Of a stretch of DNA of 64,000 nt, positions 25,929 to 36,014 are shown one piece after another (position 1 is the first letter of the stretch; the number at the start of each line of letters is the position of its first letter). The position numbers were made by a program, and so were the translations under genes. The notes beneath the pieces were generated by a model. It did not search any database and had not been told where the DNA came from. It saw only the letters and a list, made by a program, of their open reading frames with translations. The DNA is from Gordonia alkanivorans NBRC 16433 (GTDB lineage: Bacteria > Actinomycetota > Actinomycetes > Mycobacteriales > Mycobacteriaceae). Where the stretch lies: assembly GCF_000225505.1 (NCBI RefSeq), contig NZ_BACI01000100.1:31201-95200 (forward strand), read 5' to 3'.

Positions 25929-26753
25929 TCAGCCCGCGGGCATCGGGTTGTTGCCGCCGCCGCCCATGGGGACGGCGTCGGGGCCGGGCTCACCTTCGTC
26001 GGCCGGCGGGGGATTCGACGGATCGAAGCCCGGGATGGCGGTACAGGTGGCCTGGGTCTCCGGGTAGGCCGCGGTCTGCGGGTTCTCCGGGTAGACGCCG
26101 GGCATCATGTTGCGGCGCAGCGAGGTGATGAACTGATCGACCCGCGGGTCGTTCGCCGAGTCCAGCTTCAGCTGGTGGCCCCAGCTCTGCAGGGAGACCG
26201 GCTTGTCGAGGCCGGGGTACGGCGACAGGAACAGGTACTGCTCGCCGCGCACGAGTCGCTTGAGGTAGTCGATGTCTTCGGGCGAAGCCGTGTCGGGGTT
26301 GTAGGTGATCCAGACGGCGCCGTGCTCGAGGGCGTGGACGGCGTTCTCCGACCGCAGCGGGTTCGGATAGACGACGCCGGTACAGGTCGCCCAGATCTCG
26401 TCGTGCGGACCGCCGAACGGCGGCGACTGGTCGTAGGCGACGCGCTGCGACGCGTTCACATGCTTGCCCGCCTCGTAGTAGATCTTCGTCACACCGTCGA
26501 TGCCCTGCGACGGGTCCGGGGTCTGCGGCGACGGGACGAACCCTTCGGCCGACTGGACCGCGACGTCGTCCTTCTCGTTGGCGCGCTTCTCGTTGAGCTT
26601 GGGGAGCAGATAGATCGCGAGTCCGGCGACGAGGCCGATGACCACGACGACTGCGCCGATCAGCATCCAGTCGACCTGTCGGCCGGTCGCAGTGGGTACG
26701 GACCCGGACTTCTTACGAGCCTTGGGGACGTTGGCCCCTGGTTTGCGCGCCAT
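25929..26753 (-). CDS. DUF3105 membrane-anchored protein
   Basis: A 274-residue protein. The N-terminus is strongly basic (Arg-Lys-Pro, Lys-Ala-Arg-Lys-Lys), a single membrane helix spans about 31-50, and an extracytoplasmic domain follows. The domain has the DUF3105 pattern [19 protein letters not shown], with His and Cys that could bind metal, then [14 protein letters not shown] with two His, and a late Cys (ATCTAIPG). Its C-terminus is a Pro/Gly/Met tail. ATG 26753 is divergent from argS across 155 bp. It is followed closely by the DUF305 gene; a joint role in extracytoplasmic metal (probably copper) handling is plausible but unproven. Confidence 0.83.
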   Translation of the reverse strand: MARKPGANVPKARKKSGSVPTATGRQVDWMLIGAVVVVIGLVAGLAIYLLPKLNEKRANEKDDVAVQSAEGFVPSPQTPDPSQGIDGVTKIYYEAGKHVNASQRVAYDQSPPFGGPHDEIWATCTGVVYPNPLRSENAVHALEHGAVWITYNPDTASPEDIDYLKRLVRGEQYLFLSPYPGLDKPVSLQSWGHQLKLDSANDPRVDQFITSLRRNMMPGVYPENPQTAAYPETQATCTAIPGFDPSNPPPADEGEPGPDAVPMGGGGNNPMPAG

Positions 26754-26894
26754 TGACTTCTTTCCTCGTACGACGGGGGTCGCCGTGCGCGCGGGCGGTC
26801 GTACCCCCCGACGCGCGCTCGGCGCACACGAGTCTACTGGTGGACAGCACCCGCTCTGGGAGGGTGCGATTATCGACGAGCGGCCCTCGGCCAA

Positions 26895-26900
26895 TAGGAT
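26895..26900 (+). promoter_or_regulatory. Putative -10 element (TAGGAT) for a leaderless argS transcript
   Basis: TAGGAT ends eight bases before the GTG start of argS (26909), so transcription would begin at or within a base or two of the start codon. The same arrangement is seen before sbcD and murA in this window. Confidence 0.5.
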
Positions 26901-26908
26901 GGTGTCCC

Positions 26909-28561
26909 GTGACTCCCGCCGACCTGGCCGCGCTGCTGCGCGCCGTGACCCTGACCGTGGTCCGCGACCGCGGACTGGACGAGAACCTGGTGCCCGACTC
27001 CGTCGTCGTCGAGCGCCCCCGTCACGCTGACCACGGCGATTACTCCACCAACGTCGCCCTGCAGCTCGGCAAGCGACTCGGTGTGGCGCCCCGTGAGCTG
27101 GCCGGATGGCTCGCCGAGGCGTTCGCCGGCGACGAGGGCATCGCGAAGTCGGAGATCGCCGGTCCCGGCTTCGTCAACATCTGGCTCGGTGCGGCCGCCC
27201 AGAACACCGTCGTGAAGACCGTGCTCGAGCAGGGCGAGAGCTACGGCCGCGGCAAGGAGCTGGCCGGCTCGATCATCAACCTGGAGTTCGTCTCGGCCAA
27301 CCCGACCGGACCGATCCACCTCGGCGGCACCCGCTGGGCCGCCGTCGGTGACGCGCTCGGCCGTGTCCTGGCCGCTCGCGGCGCCGACGTGACGCGTGAG
27401 TACTACTTCAACGACCACGGCGCCCAGATCGACCGCTTCGCGCGGTCGCTGGAGGCCGCGGCGCTGGGCAACCCGACCCCGGAGGACGGATACGCCGGCG
27501 ACTACATCGCCGACATCGCCGCGCAGGTCGTCGCGAAGGTGCCCGATGTGCTGTCGCAGCCCGTGGCGGACCGGCTCGAGACCTTCCGCTCCATCGGTGT
27601 GGACCTCATGTTCGACCACATCAAGCAGAGCCTGCACGACTTCGGCACGGACTTCGACGTCTACACCCACGAGGACAAGATGTTCGCGACGGGCCTCGTC
27701 GACGAGTGCATCGAACAGCTCAAGGGCAACGGCAACCTGTACGAGAACGACGGTGCGTGGTGGCTGAAGTCCACCGACTTCGGTGACGACAAAGACCGTG
27801 TCGTCATCAAGAGCGACGGCAACGCCGCCTACATCGCCGGTGACATCGCCTACTACCGCGACAAGCGCAACCGCGGCTTCAACCTGTGCATCTACATGCT
27901 CGGTGCCGACCACCACGGTTACATCAGCCGCCTCAAGGCCGCCGCGGCCGCGCTCGGCGACGACCCGGCCACCGTCGAGGTCCTCATCGGGCAGATGGTG
28001 AACCTGGTCAAGGACGGCAAGCCGGTGCGCATGTCGAAGCGCGCGGGCACGGTCATCACCCTCGACGACCTCGTCGACGCCGTGGGTGTCGACGGTGCGC
28101 GGTATTCGCTGATCCGCTCGTCGGTGGACGTCAACATCGACATCGACCTGGACCTGCTGACCAAGCAGTCCAACGACAACCCGGTCTACTACGTGCAATA
28201 CGCACATGCCCGGATGTCGGCGCTGGCGCGCAACGCCGCCGTCCTGGGTGTGGTGTCCTCGCTCGATCACCTCGACCTGCTCGACGACCCCGCCGAGGGC
28301 GAATTGATTCGCACGATCGGCGATTTCGACGAGGTCGTCGCCACCGCGGCCACGCTGCGCGAGCCGCACCGCGTCTGCCGCTACCTCGAGGTCCTCGCCG
28401 GCACCTACCACCGCTTCTACGCGAAGTGCCGCGTCCTGCCCCAGGGCGACGAAGAGGTGGCCGACATCCACCGCGCGCGGCTCGCGCTGTGTGAGGCCAC
28501 CCGCCAGGTCCTGGCCAACGGCCTCGGACTGGTCGGCGTCAGCGCTCCGGAGCAGATGTGA
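26909..28561 (+). CDS. argS: Arginyl-tRNA synthetase
   Basis: A 550-residue class I synthetase that charges tRNA-Arg. The N-terminal Add-1 domain is followed by the HIGH-like motif [12 protein letters not shown] near residue 130, the catalytic Rossmann fold with [13 protein letters not shown], and the KMSKS-like motif MSKRAGT near 375. The C-terminal anticodon-binding helices end in the family [13 protein letters not shown] tail. GTG 26909 is supported by alignment of the Pro-Ala-Asp-Leu-Ala-Ala-Leu start and by the nearby -10. It opens the argS-lysA-hom-thrC-thrB operon; lysA overlaps its stop by four bases. Confidence 0.97.
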   Translation: MTPADLAALLRAVTLTVVRDRGLDENLVPDSVVVERPRHADHGDYSTNVALQLGKRLGVAPRELAGWLAEAFAGDEGIAKSEIAGPGFVNIWLGAAAQNTVVKTVLEQGESYGRGKELAGSIINLEFVSANPTGPIHLGGTRWAAVGDALGRVLAARGADVTREYYFNDHGAQIDRFARSLEAAALGNPTPEDGYAGDYIADIAAQVVAKVPDVLSQPVADRLETFRSIGVDLMFDHIKQSLHDFGTDFDVYTHEDKMFATGLVDECIEQLKGNGNLYENDGAWWLKSTDFGDDKDRVVIKSDGNAAYIAGDIAYYRDKRNRGFNLCIYMLGADHHGYISRLKAAAAALGDDPATVEVLIGQMVNLVKDGKPVRMSKRAGTVITLDDLVDAVGVDGARYSLIRSSVDVNIDIDLDLLTKQSNDNPVYYVQYAHARMSALARNAAVLGVVSSLDHLDLLDDPAEGELIRTIGDFDEVVATAATLREPHRVCRYLEVLAGTYHRFYAKCRVLPQGDEEVADIHRARLALCEATRQVLANGLGLVGVSAPEQM

Positions 28562-29979
28562 GCGCGCACCCGGCCGGCCCGCGGCACGCCGAACTGCTGG
28601 CCGCGCCGCATCTCGCGCAGCGTCCGAACGATCCGGCCGTCCTCGCCGCCCTCCCGCCCCAGGTGTGGCCGCGCAACGCCGCCCGCGACGAGTCGGGTGA
28701 GCTTCGTATCGCCGGAGTGCCGGTGAGCGAGCTGGCCGCCGAGTTCGGCACCCCGGCGTTCATCGTCGACGAGGCCGATTTCCGGTCCCGGTGCCGCGAC
28801 ATGATGGCGGCGTTCGGCCCCTTCGGCCGGGTGCACTACGCGTCGAAGGCCTTCCTGTGCAGCGAGGTGGCGCGCTGGGTGAACGAAGAGGGGCTCTCCC
28901 TCGACGTGTGCAGCGGCGGCGAACTGGCGATCGCGCTGCACGCCGGTTTCCCCGCGGAACGGATCGCGTTGCACGGCAACAACAAGAGCCCCGAGGAGCT
29001 GGCCGCGGCGGTTGACGCCGGGATCGGGCACGTGGTCCTCGACTCGATGATCGAGATCGACCGGCTCGACGCGATCTCCGGTGAGCGCGGCGTCGTCACC
29101 GACGTCCTCGTCCGCGTCACCGTCGGTGTGGAGGCGCACACCCACGAGTTCATCTCGACCGCCCACGAGGACCAGAAGTTCGGCTTCGCCCTCGCCGGCG
29201 GGGTCGCGATGCAAGCCATCCGGCGGGTCTTCGCGACCGACAACCTCCGCCTCGTCGGTCTGCACAGCCACATCGGTTCGCAGATCTTCGACATGGACGG
29301 TTTCGAGCTCGCCGCCCACCGCGTCCTCGGCCTGCTCCACGATGTCGTCGACGAGTTCGGCGTCGAGAAGACCTCGCAGATGTCCATCGTGGATCTCGGT
29401 GGGGGGCTGGGTATCTCGTACCTCGAGGAGGAGCGCCCGCTGCCGGTGCAGAAGGTTGCCGAGACCCTCGCTCACATCGTCCGCCGCGAATCCGAAGCCG
29501 TCGGACTGCCGATGCCGATCATCGCAATCGAGCCCGGCCGCGCGATCGCCGGACCCGGCACCGTCACGCTCTACCGCGTGGGCACCGTCAAGGACGTGGA
29601 ACTCGGCGGTGGTGCCACCCGCCGCTACATCTCCGTCGACGGCGGGATGAGCGACAACATCCGTACCGTCCTGTACCAGGCCGAATACGACGTCCGGCTG
29701 GTCTCGCGGGTGTCCGACGCACGTGCGGTCGTCTGCCGCGTCGTCGGGAAGCACTGCGAGAGCGGTGACATCGTGATCAAGGACTGCTGGCTGCCCGAGG
29801 ACCTGGGTCCCGGTGACCTGATCGCGGTCGCCGCCACCGGCGCCTACTGCTACTCGATGTCGAGCCGGTACAACATGACCATGCGGCCGCCGGTGGTGGC
29901 CGTGGCCGATGGGGCAGCACGCCTGATGCTGCGGCGCGAGACCATCGACGACTTCCTCAGCCTGGAGGTGGGCTCGTGA
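28558..29979 (+). CDS. lysA: Diaminopimelate decarboxylase
   Basis: A 473-residue PLP enzyme catalysing the last step of lysine synthesis (meso-DAP to lysine). The PLP lysine is in HYASKAFLC near residue 100. Further family motifs are [15 protein letters not shown] (phosphate-binding Gly-rich loop), EPGRAIAG, the dimer-interface catalytic Cys in HCESGD, and [11 protein letters not shown]. The GTG start overlaps the argS stop (GTGA), which implies coupled translation. The meso-DAP used is also a cell-wall cross-linking residue, so the enzyme sits at the split between wall and lysine. Confidence 0.97.
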   Translation: MSAHPAGPRHAELLAAPHLAQRPNDPAVLAALPPQVWPRNAARDESGELRIAGVPVSELAAEFGTPAFIVDEADFRSRCRDMMAAFGPFGRVHYASKAFLCSEVARWVNEEGLSLDVCSGGELAIALHAGFPAERIALHGNNKSPEELAAAVDAGIGHVVLDSMIEIDRLDAISGERGVVTDVLVRVTVGVEAHTHEFISTAHEDQKFGFALAGGVAMQAIRRVFATDNLRLVGLHSHIGSQIFDMDGFELAAHRVLGLLHDVVDEFGVEKTSQMSIVDLGGGLGISYLEEERPLPVQKVAETLAHIVRRESEAVGLPMPIIAIEPGRAIAGPGTVTLYRVGTVKDVELGGGATRRYISVDGGMSDNIRTVLYQAEYDVRLVSRVSDARAVVCRVVGKHCESGDIVIKDCWLPEDLGPGDLIAVAATGAYCYSMSSRYNMTMRPPVVAVADGAARLMLRRETIDDFLSLEVGS

Positions 29980-31319
29980 CCGGATCTGTCCAGAACGCAA
30001 GCGACACAAGCGAGGTGAATGCCGTGCGACCCATCGGGGTGGCGGTACTCGGGATGGGCAACGTCGGTGCCGAGGTGGTGCGCATCATCACCGACAATGC
30101 CGACGACCTGCGAGCGCGCGTGGGCGCACCGGTGGAGATCCGGGGCGTCGCGGTGCGAGATCTCAACCGGCCGCGCAAGATCGGCCAGGAACTGCTGACC
30201 GACGATCCCGCGTCGCTGATCGCACGCGACGACGTCGACATCGTCGTCGAACTCATGGGCGGCATCGACCCGGCCCGGGCGCTGATCCGTACCGCGCTCG
30301 AGAGCGGTAAGTCGGTCGTGACCGCCAACAAGGCGTTGCTGGCCGAGTACACCGGTGAGCTCGCGAGCGCGGCCGCCGACGCGAAGGTCGACCTGTACTT
30401 CGAGGCCGCGGTCGCCGGTGCAATCCCGGTCATCCGCCCGCTGATGCAGTCGCTCGCCGGCGACACCGTCGAGCGCGTCGCCGGAATCGTCAACGGCACC
30501 ACCAACTTCATCCTGTCGGCCATGGACGAGACCGGCGCCGACTACGCCGACACGCTCGCCGAGGCGGGCCGTCTCGGATATGCCGAGGCCGACCCGACAG
30601 CCGACGTCGAGGGTTACGACGCGGCGGCCAAGGCCGCGATCCTCGCGTCGATAGCCTTCCATTCGCGGGTCACCGCCGCCGACGTCCACCGCGAGGGGAT
30701 CTCCTCGGTCACCGCGGCCGACCTGCTCGCCGCGAAGAAGTTCGACTGCACGATCAAGCTGCTCTCGATCTGCGAGCGCGTTCGCGATGTCGACGGCTCC
30801 CAGCGGGTCTCGGCTCGCGTGTACCCGGCACTGATCCCGCTGACCCACCCGCTCGCCACCGTCAACGGGGCGTTCAACGCGGTGGTCGTCGAGGCCGAGA
30901 ACGCCGGTCGGCTCATGTTCTACGGCCAGGGCGCCGGTGGCTCGCCCACCGCGTCGGCCGTGCTCGGCGACATGGTGATGGCCGCGCGCAACCGTGTGCA
31001 CGGCGGACGCGGTCCGCTGGAGTCGACCTATGCGTCGCTGCCGATCGCCCCGATCGACGACGTGTTCACCCGCTACTACATCTCGATGCGCGTCGCCGAC
31101 CGCCCGGGCGTGCTCGCACAGGTCGCCGGCGAGTTCACCAAGCGTTCGGTGAGCATCGCCGCGGTGCGCCAGGAAGGCGCAGGCGACGACGCCCGCCTGA
31201 TCGTGGTGACCCATCGGGCCCCGGACCGCGCGCAGTCGGATTGCGTTGCGGCGCTAGAAGACATGGACGCCGTCATCAAGGTGTCGAGTGTGTTGCGATT
31301 GGAAGGTACCGATGACTGA
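29976..31319 (+). CDS. hom: Homoserine dehydrogenase
   Basis: A 447-residue enzyme reducing aspartate semialdehyde to homoserine, the branch leading to Thr, Met and Ile. The NAD(P) fold begins with LGMGNVG near residue 27. [10 protein letters not shown] contains the catalytic-site Lys region and [16 protein letters not shown] the substrate loop. The last 80 residues form an ACT domain ([16 protein letters not shown] onward, about 366-440), which in relatives mediates feedback inhibition by threonine. GTG 29976 overlaps the lysA stop; the first Met in a better context is near 30024 and a later start cannot be excluded. Gene also called thrA in mycobacteria. Confidence 0.96.
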   Translation: MTGSVQNASDTSEVNAVRPIGVAVLGMGNVGAEVVRIITDNADDLRARVGAPVEIRGVAVRDLNRPRKIGQELLTDDPASLIARDDVDIVVELMGGIDPARALIRTALESGKSVVTANKALLAEYTGELASAAADAKVDLYFEAAVAGAIPVIRPLMQSLAGDTVERVAGIVNGTTNFILSAMDETGADYADTLAEAGRLGYAEADPTADVEGYDAAAKAAILASIAFHSRVTAADVHREGISSVTAADLLAAKKFDCTIKLLSICERVRDVDGSQRVSARVYPALIPLTHPLATVNGAFNAVVVEAENAGRLMFYGQGAGGSPTASAVLGDMVMAARNRVHGGRGPLESTYASLPIAPIDDVFTRYYISMRVADRPGVLAQVAGEFTKRSVSIAAVRQEGAGDDARLIVVTHRAPDRAQSDCVAALEDMDAVIKVSSVLRLEGTDD

Positions 31320-32397
31320 GACGACTCCCGCGCCCGTGCACCGCGCGTGGCCCGGCCTGATCGAGGCATACCGTTCGCGGCTGCCCGTCGCCGACGACTG
31401 GAAGGTCGTCACCCTGCTCGAGGGCGGCACCCCACTGATCAGCGCCCCGCATCTGTCGTCGCTGACCGGTTGTGAGGTGTATCTCAAGGTCGAGGGCCTC
31501 AACCCGACCGGCTCCTTCAAGGACCGCGGCATGACCATGGCCGTGAGCAACGCGGTCAACAACGGCAAGACCGCCGTGCTGTGCGCCTCGACGGGCAACA
31601 CCTCCGCCTCGGCGGCCGCCTACGCCACCCGCGCCGGGATCACGTGCGCGGTGCTCATCCCGCAGGGCAAGATCGCGATGGGCAAGCTCGCCCAGGCGGT
31701 CATGCACGGCGCCAAGATCATCCAGGTGCAGGGCAACTTCGACGACTGCCTCGAGCTCGCCCGCAAGGCGACTGCGGAGTTCAGTGAGATCGAGCTCGTG
31801 AACTCGGTCAACCCGGCCCGCATCGAGGGGCAGAAGACGGCCGCCTTCGAGATCGTCGACGTCCTCGGTCGCGCCCCCGACGTGCACGCGCTGCCCGTCG
31901 GCAACGCCGGCAACATCACGGCCTACTGGAAGGGCTACACCGAGTACCACGCCGACGGTGTGTCGTCCTCGGTGCCGCGGATGCTCGGTGTGCAGGCCGC
32001 CGGTGCGGCCCCGCTGGTGAACGGCGCCCCCGTCAAGGAGCCGGAGACCATCGCGACCGCGATCCGCATCGGCTCGCCCGCGAGCTGGAACCAGGCCGTC
32101 GCCGCCAAGGAGGAGTCGAACGGACAGTTCCGCGCGGCCACCGATGAGAAGCTGCTCGAGGCCTACCGCCTGATCGCGGGCAAGGAAGGCGTCTTCGTGG
32201 AGCCGGCGTCCGCCGCGAGCGTGGCCGGACTCCTCGCAGCACGTGCCGACGGCTGGATCGAGGCCGGCTCGACGGTCGTATGCACCGTGACCGGCAACGG
32301 TCTGAAAGACCCCGACACCGCGCTGGCGGGCATCCCCGAGGTCGAGGCGATCCCGGTCGATCCGGTGGCGGTGGCGAATGCGCTCGGTGTCGGCTGA
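31312..32397 (+). CDS. thrC: Threonine synthase
   Basis: A 361-residue PLP enzyme converting O-phosphohomoserine to threonine. The PLP lysine lies in [11 protein letters not shown] near residue 70, and [17 protein letters not shown] binds the cofactor phosphate and substrate. [15 protein letters not shown] is the second phosphate-cup loop. The size is that of the short bacterial form. ATG 31312 overlaps the end of hom by eight bases and has GGAAGG upstream. It is followed by thrB, whose product supplies its substrate. Confidence 0.97.
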   Translation: MTETTPAPVHRAWPGLIEAYRSRLPVADDWKVVTLLEGGTPLISAPHLSSLTGCEVYLKVEGLNPTGSFKDRGMTMAVSNAVNNGKTAVLCASTGNTSASAAAYATRAGITCAVLIPQGKIAMGKLAQAVMHGAKIIQVQGNFDDCLELARKATAEFSEIELVNSVNPARIEGQKTAAFEIVDVLGRAPDVHALPVGNAGNITAYWKGYTEYHADGVSSSVPRMLGVQAAGAAPLVNGAPVKEPETIATAIRIGSPASWNQAVAAKEESNGQFRAATDEKLLEAYRLIAGKEGVFVEPASAASVAGLLAARADGWIEAGSTVVCTVTGNGLKDPDTALAGIPEVEAIPVDPVAVANALGVG

Positions 32398-33382
32398 GTC
32401 CGCCGGGGTCGAGGAGATGACGCACAACGGCGAGATGACCGAGCCCGGGGTGGCGACGCGACAGCTACCCGTGGGTGTCTCGGCGCGCGTGCGGGTGCCG
32501 GCGTCGAGTGCCAACCTCGGACCGGGATTCGACTGTCTGGGCATCGCTTTGGGCATCTACGACGAGGTGATCGTCGAGACCGTCGACGACGGGATCGTGC
32601 TGGACGTCGAGGGGGAGGGTTCGGCCGACGTCCCGCGCGACGAGTCCCACCTGGTCGTGCGTGCCCTCAATCGTGGACTCACCCACGCCGGCGTGTCCGC
32701 TCCGGGCCTGAAGTTGCGCTGCGTCAACCAGATCCCGCATTCGCGGGGCCTCGGGTCCTCGGCCGCGGCCGCGGTGTCCGGCCTCGCCGCCGCCTCCGGT
32801 CTGATCTCCGCCGCGGGCTTCGGCGCGGGTCTGTCGACCGACGAACTGGTCCAGCTGTCCAGCGAGTTCGAGGGACACCCCGACAACGCCGCCGCGAGCG
32901 TCCTCGGTTCGGTCGTCGTCACCTGGACGGAGACCGCCGACGACGTGAACTCGTATCACGCCCACCGGCTGTCGGTACACCCCGATGTCTGCGCGACCGT
33001 GTTCGTGCCCGACACCGAGTCGTCGACGTCGTTCACCCGTGGGCTGCTGCCGGATGCGGTGCCGCGCGCCGATGCGGTGTTCAATCTGAGCCGGGCCGCG
33101 CTCGCCGTCGTGGCGCTGACCTCCGACCCGCGCAACCTGATGGCCGCCTCGGCGGACCGGTTGCACCAGCCCTATCGTGCGTCGGCGATGGTGCCGACCA
33201 GCGAACTCGTCGCCGAACTGCGTGCGCGCGGACATGCCGCGACGGTCTCCGGCGCCGGGCCGACGGTGCTCGTGCTCGGTACCGCGCCGATCCCGGCCGA
33301 CATCCGGGTGCTCGCTCAGGGACTCGGTTTCACCACCCACTCGGTGGCCATCGCCGGCGGCGTGGACATCAGCGCAGGCTGA
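32378..33382 (+). CDS. thrB: Homoserine kinase
   Basis: A GHMP-family kinase of 334 residues that phosphorylates homoserine for ThrC. The signature [16 protein letters not shown] near residue 122 is the ATP-binding GHMP loop; [11 protein letters not shown] near 40 and a C-terminal [10 protein letters not shown] loop complete the fold. ATG 32378 overlaps thrC by 20 bases; ATG 32417 and ATG 32435 are in frame and either would give a length closer to the M. tuberculosis enzyme. It is the last gene before the long rho leader. Lys and Thr genes with argS form one operon. Confidence 0.95.
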   Translation: MRSVSAESAGVEEMTHNGEMTEPGVATRQLPVGVSARVRVPASSANLGPGFDCLGIALGIYDEVIVETVDDGIVLDVEGEGSADVPRDESHLVVRALNRGLTHAGVSAPGLKLRCVNQIPHSRGLGSSAAAAVSGLAAASGLISAAGFGAGLSTDELVQLSSEFEGHPDNAAASVLGSVVVTWTETADDVNSYHAHRLSVHPDVCATVFVPDTESSTSFTRGLLPDAVPRADAVFNLSRAALAVVALTSDPRNLMAASADRLHQPYRASAMVPTSELVAELRARGHAATVSGAGPTVLVLGTAPIPADIRVLAQGLGFTTHSVAIAGGVDISAG

Positions 33383-33440
33383 GTTGCCGCTCCACGGCGG
33401 GGGCGAAGCGTTTCGTCACGGGGCGCCCGGGGAATACCCG

Positions 33441-33484
33441 ACGTGCAACGCACGTTGGGAACGAGGTGTTCAGCGGTGTTCAGC
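33441..33484. repeat. Palindrome and tandem decamer repeat upstream of rho
   Basis: ACGTGC-AAC-GCACGT (33441-33455) is a perfect interrupted palindrome. Ten bases further on, GGTGTTCAGC is repeated twice head to tail (33465-33474 and 33475-33484). They lie 33-75 bp upstream of the candidate -35 and could be a regulator-binding region. Confidence 0.5.
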
Positions 33485-33516
33485 CGAGGATCACAACCTC
33501 CGATCGATGTCTTCAT

Positions 33517-33546
33517 TTGGCACTTTCGGCGTGTTGCCCCTATCAT
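33517..33546 (+). promoter_or_regulatory. rho: Putative rho promoter
   Basis: TTGGCA (33517-33522) and TATCAT (33541-33546) are 18 bases apart, a good housekeeping sigma arrangement. A second -10-like TAACAT lies at about 33558-33563. Transcription starting near 33553 would give a long untranslated leader before the GTG at 33828. Confidence 0.6.
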
Positions 33547-33827
33547 GCGAACGGGGTTAACATATTCTGGTCTAGCCGCGCGGGCTTGTCCCGCCGTGCT
33601 TCTCATCCATCACCGATCGGGACCACCGATCGTATCCGGCCGGGGTCGTGGGTCTCTGTCGACGGTGCCGAAGCACGGGTGGCTCCCGAGCACGCTCGCA
33701 GCGGGACCGAACATCTCTCTGACCGTTCACCCCCTACCGTCCAACGCGGACGGACTCCCTCGCGTACACAGCAGGGAAACGCAGACCTCACGCAGCTTCC
33801 GTCTGCGGGAGGAACGAAAGGACTTCC

Positions 33828-35855
33828 GTGACAGATACGGACCTGATCACCGCACCTGCCGAGCAGGAATCAGCGGGTACGGCCGGCCCTGACTCGGGGC
33901 AACCGGCCAAGACGCGGGCTCGGGCAGCACGTACCGGCCTGTCCGGCATGGTGCTCAGCGAGCTGCGGACCGTTGCCGGTGAACTCGGTATCAAGGGCAC
34001 CTCCGGGATGCGCAAGGGCGATCTGATCGCCGCCATCAAGGAGCGCCAAGGCGGCGGAGCCGCCAAGAGTGCAGACGCCAAGGCCGAGGCCAAGAACACC
34101 GAGGCCAAGAGCACCGAGGCCAAGAACACCGAGGCCAAGGCCGCCGAGAGCGCAGGCTCCGAGGCCAAGACCGAGGCCAAGAGCTCCGAGACCCGGCGCC
34201 GGAGTGCCAAGGCGTCGTCCGAGGACGGGCAGCTGTCGATCGTCGAGTCCGCCGAAGACGGCGATTCCGGTCGGGCACCCCGCACGGGCAGGAAGAGCGC
34301 CGACGCGGAGGCCGGTGAGCAGCGCGCAGACGAGCAGAAGGGCGACGAGCCGAAGGGCGACGCCAAGGGGGATTCGGCGAAGGCCGGCGACTCCGACGCC
34401 GGTGAGCAGCGCAATCGCCGCAACCGGAACCAGAACCGGGACAACCAGAACCGTGAGGGTGGCCAGAACCGCGAGGGTGGCCAGAACCGGGACAACCAGA
34501 ACCGCGATGGCGGCCAGAATCGCGACAACCAGAATCGCGACGGGGGCCAGAACCGCGGTGGCGGCCAGAATCGGGACAACCGTGACGACCGTGACGACGA
34601 CGGCGAAGGCGGCGGTCGTCGCCGGGGACGCCGTTTCCGCGAGCGTCGTCGTGGGCGCGACCGCGACGGCGGTAGCCAGAACGAGCCGCAGGTCTCCGAA
34701 GACGACGTGTTGCAGCCCGTCGCCGGCATCCTCGACGTGCTCGACAACTACGCCTTCGTCCGCACCTCGGGCTACCTCGCCGGTTCCAACGACGTCTATG
34801 TGTCGATGAACATGGTGCGCAAGAACGGACTTCGACGCGGCGACGCGATCACCGGCGCGGTCAAGGTGCCGCGCGAGGGTGACCAGCAGAACCAGCGTCA
34901 GAAGTTCAACCCGCTCGTGCGTCTCGACACCGTCAACGGCGGTGAGGTGGAGGCGGCGAAGAAGCGCCCCGAGTTCAACAAACTCACCCCGCTGTACCCG
35001 AATCAGCGACTGCGCCTGGAGACCACGCCGGACCGCCTGTCGACCCGCGTGATCGACCTGATCATGCCCATCGGCAAGGGGCAGCGCGCACTGATCGTCT
35101 CGCCGCCGAAGGCCGGCAAGACGACGATCCTGCAGGACATCGCCAACGCGATCACGGTCAACAACCCGGAATGTCACCTCATGGTGGTGCTCGTCGACGA
35201 GCGTCCCGAAGAGGTCACCGACATGCAGCGCTCGGTCAAGGGCGAGGTCATCGCCTCCACCTTCGACCGTCCGCCGTCAGACCACACCTCGGTCGCCGAG
35301 CTCGCCATCGAGCGCGCCAAGCGTCTCGTCGAGAGTGGCAAAGACGTTGTGGTACTTCTGGATTCGATCACCCGTCTGGGTCGCGCGTACAACAACGCGT
35401 CGCCGGCGTCGGGCCGAATCCTCTCCGGCGGTGTCGATTCGACCGCCCTGTACCCGCCGAAGCGGTTCCTCGGTGCGGCCCGCAACATCGAGAACGGCGG
35501 ATCGCTGACCATCATCGCCACCGCGATGGTCGAGACCGGTTCGACCGGTGACACGGTCATCTTCGAGGAGTTCAAGGGCACCGGCAACGCCGAGCTCAAG
35601 CTCGATCGCAAGATCTCCGAGCGCCGCGTGTTCCCCGCGGTCGACGTCAACCCGTCGGGCACGCGTAAGGACGAGCTCCTGCTCTCGCCCGATGAGTTCG
35701 CGATCGTCCACAAGCTGCGTCGTCTCCTGTCCGGTCTCGACTCGCAGCAGGCGATCGACCTGCTGATCAGCCAGCTGAAGAAGACCAAGACGAACATCGA
35801 GTTCCTGATGTCGGTACAGAAGACCGCTCCGGGAGCCGGTGGCAACGACGACTGA
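33828..35855 (+). CDS. rho: Transcription termination factor Rho with long disordered insert
   Basis: A 675-residue Rho, about 255 longer than the E. coli protein. The N-terminal helical domain (about 35-75, LSGMVLSELRTVAGELGIK) is followed by an inserted region of about 205 residues: first Ala/Glu/Lys repeats, then Asp/Gly-rich sequence, then Asn-Gln-Asn-Arg-Asp/Gly repeats and an Arg-rich end. The cold-shock RNA-binding domain starts at VLDNYAFVRTSGY. The ATPase core has Walker A PPKAGKTT, Walker B VVVLLDSITRL and R-loop GGVDSTALYPPKRF. Rho hexamers bind nascent RNA and release RNA polymerase. GTG 33828 has GGAACGAAAGGA upstream. A hairpin follows the stop. Confidence 0.97.
   Translation: MTDTDLITAPAEQESAGTAGPDSGQPAKTRARAARTGLSGMVLSELRTVAGELGIKGTSGMRKGDLIAAIKERQGGGAAKSADAKAEAKNTEAKSTEAKNTEAKAAESAGSEAKTEAKSSETRRRSAKASSEDGQLSIVESAEDGDSGRAPRTGRKSADAEAGEQRADEQKGDEPKGDAKGDSAKAGDSDAGEQRNRRNRNQNRDNQNREGGQNREGGQNRDNQNRDGGQNRDNQNRDGGQNRGGGQNRDNRDDRDDDGEGGGRRRGRRFRERRRGRDRDGGSQNEPQVSEDDVLQPVAGILDVLDNYAFVRTSGYLAGSNDVYVSMNMVRKNGLRRGDAITGAVKVPREGDQQNQRQKFNPLVRLDTVNGGEVEAAKKRPEFNKLTPLYPNQRLRLETTPDRLSTRVIDLIMPIGKGQRALIVSPPKAGKTTILQDIANAITVNNPECHLMVVLVDERPEEVTDMQRSVKGEVIASTFDRPPSDHTSVAELAIERAKRLVESGKDVVVLLDSITRLGRAYNNASPASGRILSGGVDSTALYPPKRFLGAARNIENGGSLTIIATAMVETGSTGDTVIFEEFKGTGNAELKLDRKISERRVFPAVDVNPSGTRKDELLLSPDEFAIVHKLRRLLSGLDSQQAIDLLISQLKKTKTNIEFLMSVQKTAPGAGGNDD
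34081..34600 (+). repeat. rho: Low-complexity coding repeats inside rho
   Basis: Two repeat blocks encode the disordered insert. About 34081-34150 encodes repeated Glu-Ala-Lys-Asn/Ser-Thr units. About 34426-34600 encodes at least seven copies of Asn-Arg-Asp/Glu with Gln-Asn and Gly-Gly, such as GGQNRDNQNRDGG. The near-identical DNA units (CCAGAACCG, CCAGAATCG) suggest expansion and contraction by slippage, so length may vary between strains. Confidence 0.85.
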
Positions 35856-35872
35856 CAGTCGACGAATTGATC

Positions 35873-35909
35873 GACGGCCCCGTCTCGCATCATGCGGGAC
35901 GGGGCCGTC
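35873..35909 (+). terminator. Hairpin terminator after rho
   Basis: GACGGCCCCGTC (35873-35884) pairs with GACGGGGCCGTC (35898-35909); inner bases CGC/GCG extend it. It is 17 bases after the rho stop and faces the convergent haem-utilisation-like gene. The T run is weak (GGCGTTTCG). Confidence 0.75.
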
Positions 35910-36014
35910 GGCGTTTCGCGTCCGCTCCCTGACCGCGAGCTTGCAAGCGTGTCGAAGGGTCCGGGTCTTCGTGGCTCGTCGCTGTGCTCCTCGCGCCTCG
36001 GACAGCACGGGGGG

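Larger units (their letters stand above)
33383..33827 (+). other. rho upstream region (about 445 bp without a supported gene)
   Basis: No open frame here has the codon pattern of a real gene. The stretch holds an ACGTGC-AAC-GCACGT palindrome, a tandem 10-base repeat, and a promoter at 33517-33546. From that promoter the rho mRNA would have a leader of about 275 bases ending in GGAACGAAAGGA-type ribosome-binding sequence. Long leaders permit Rho autoregulation by premature termination in other bacteria; whether that occurs here is not shown. Confidence 0.6.

Noticed and set aside
26870..28471. Long antisense open frame over argS
   Set aside because: argS has complete class I synthetase motifs; the antisense translation is compositionally odd.
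33443..33892. Open frames in the rho leader as a regulatory small gene
   Set aside because: No conserved motif, no ribosome-binding site and one overlaps the rho start; treated as untranslated leader.
34426..34600. Repeats in rho considered as a CRISPR array or tandem regulatory element
   Set aside because: Units are short, imperfect, in frame and coding; there are no spacers.
33870..35177. Antisense open frame over rho with repeated hydrophobic residues
   Set aside because: Its repeats are the complement of the Asn/Gln/Arg repeat of rho, giving a false repetitive protein.
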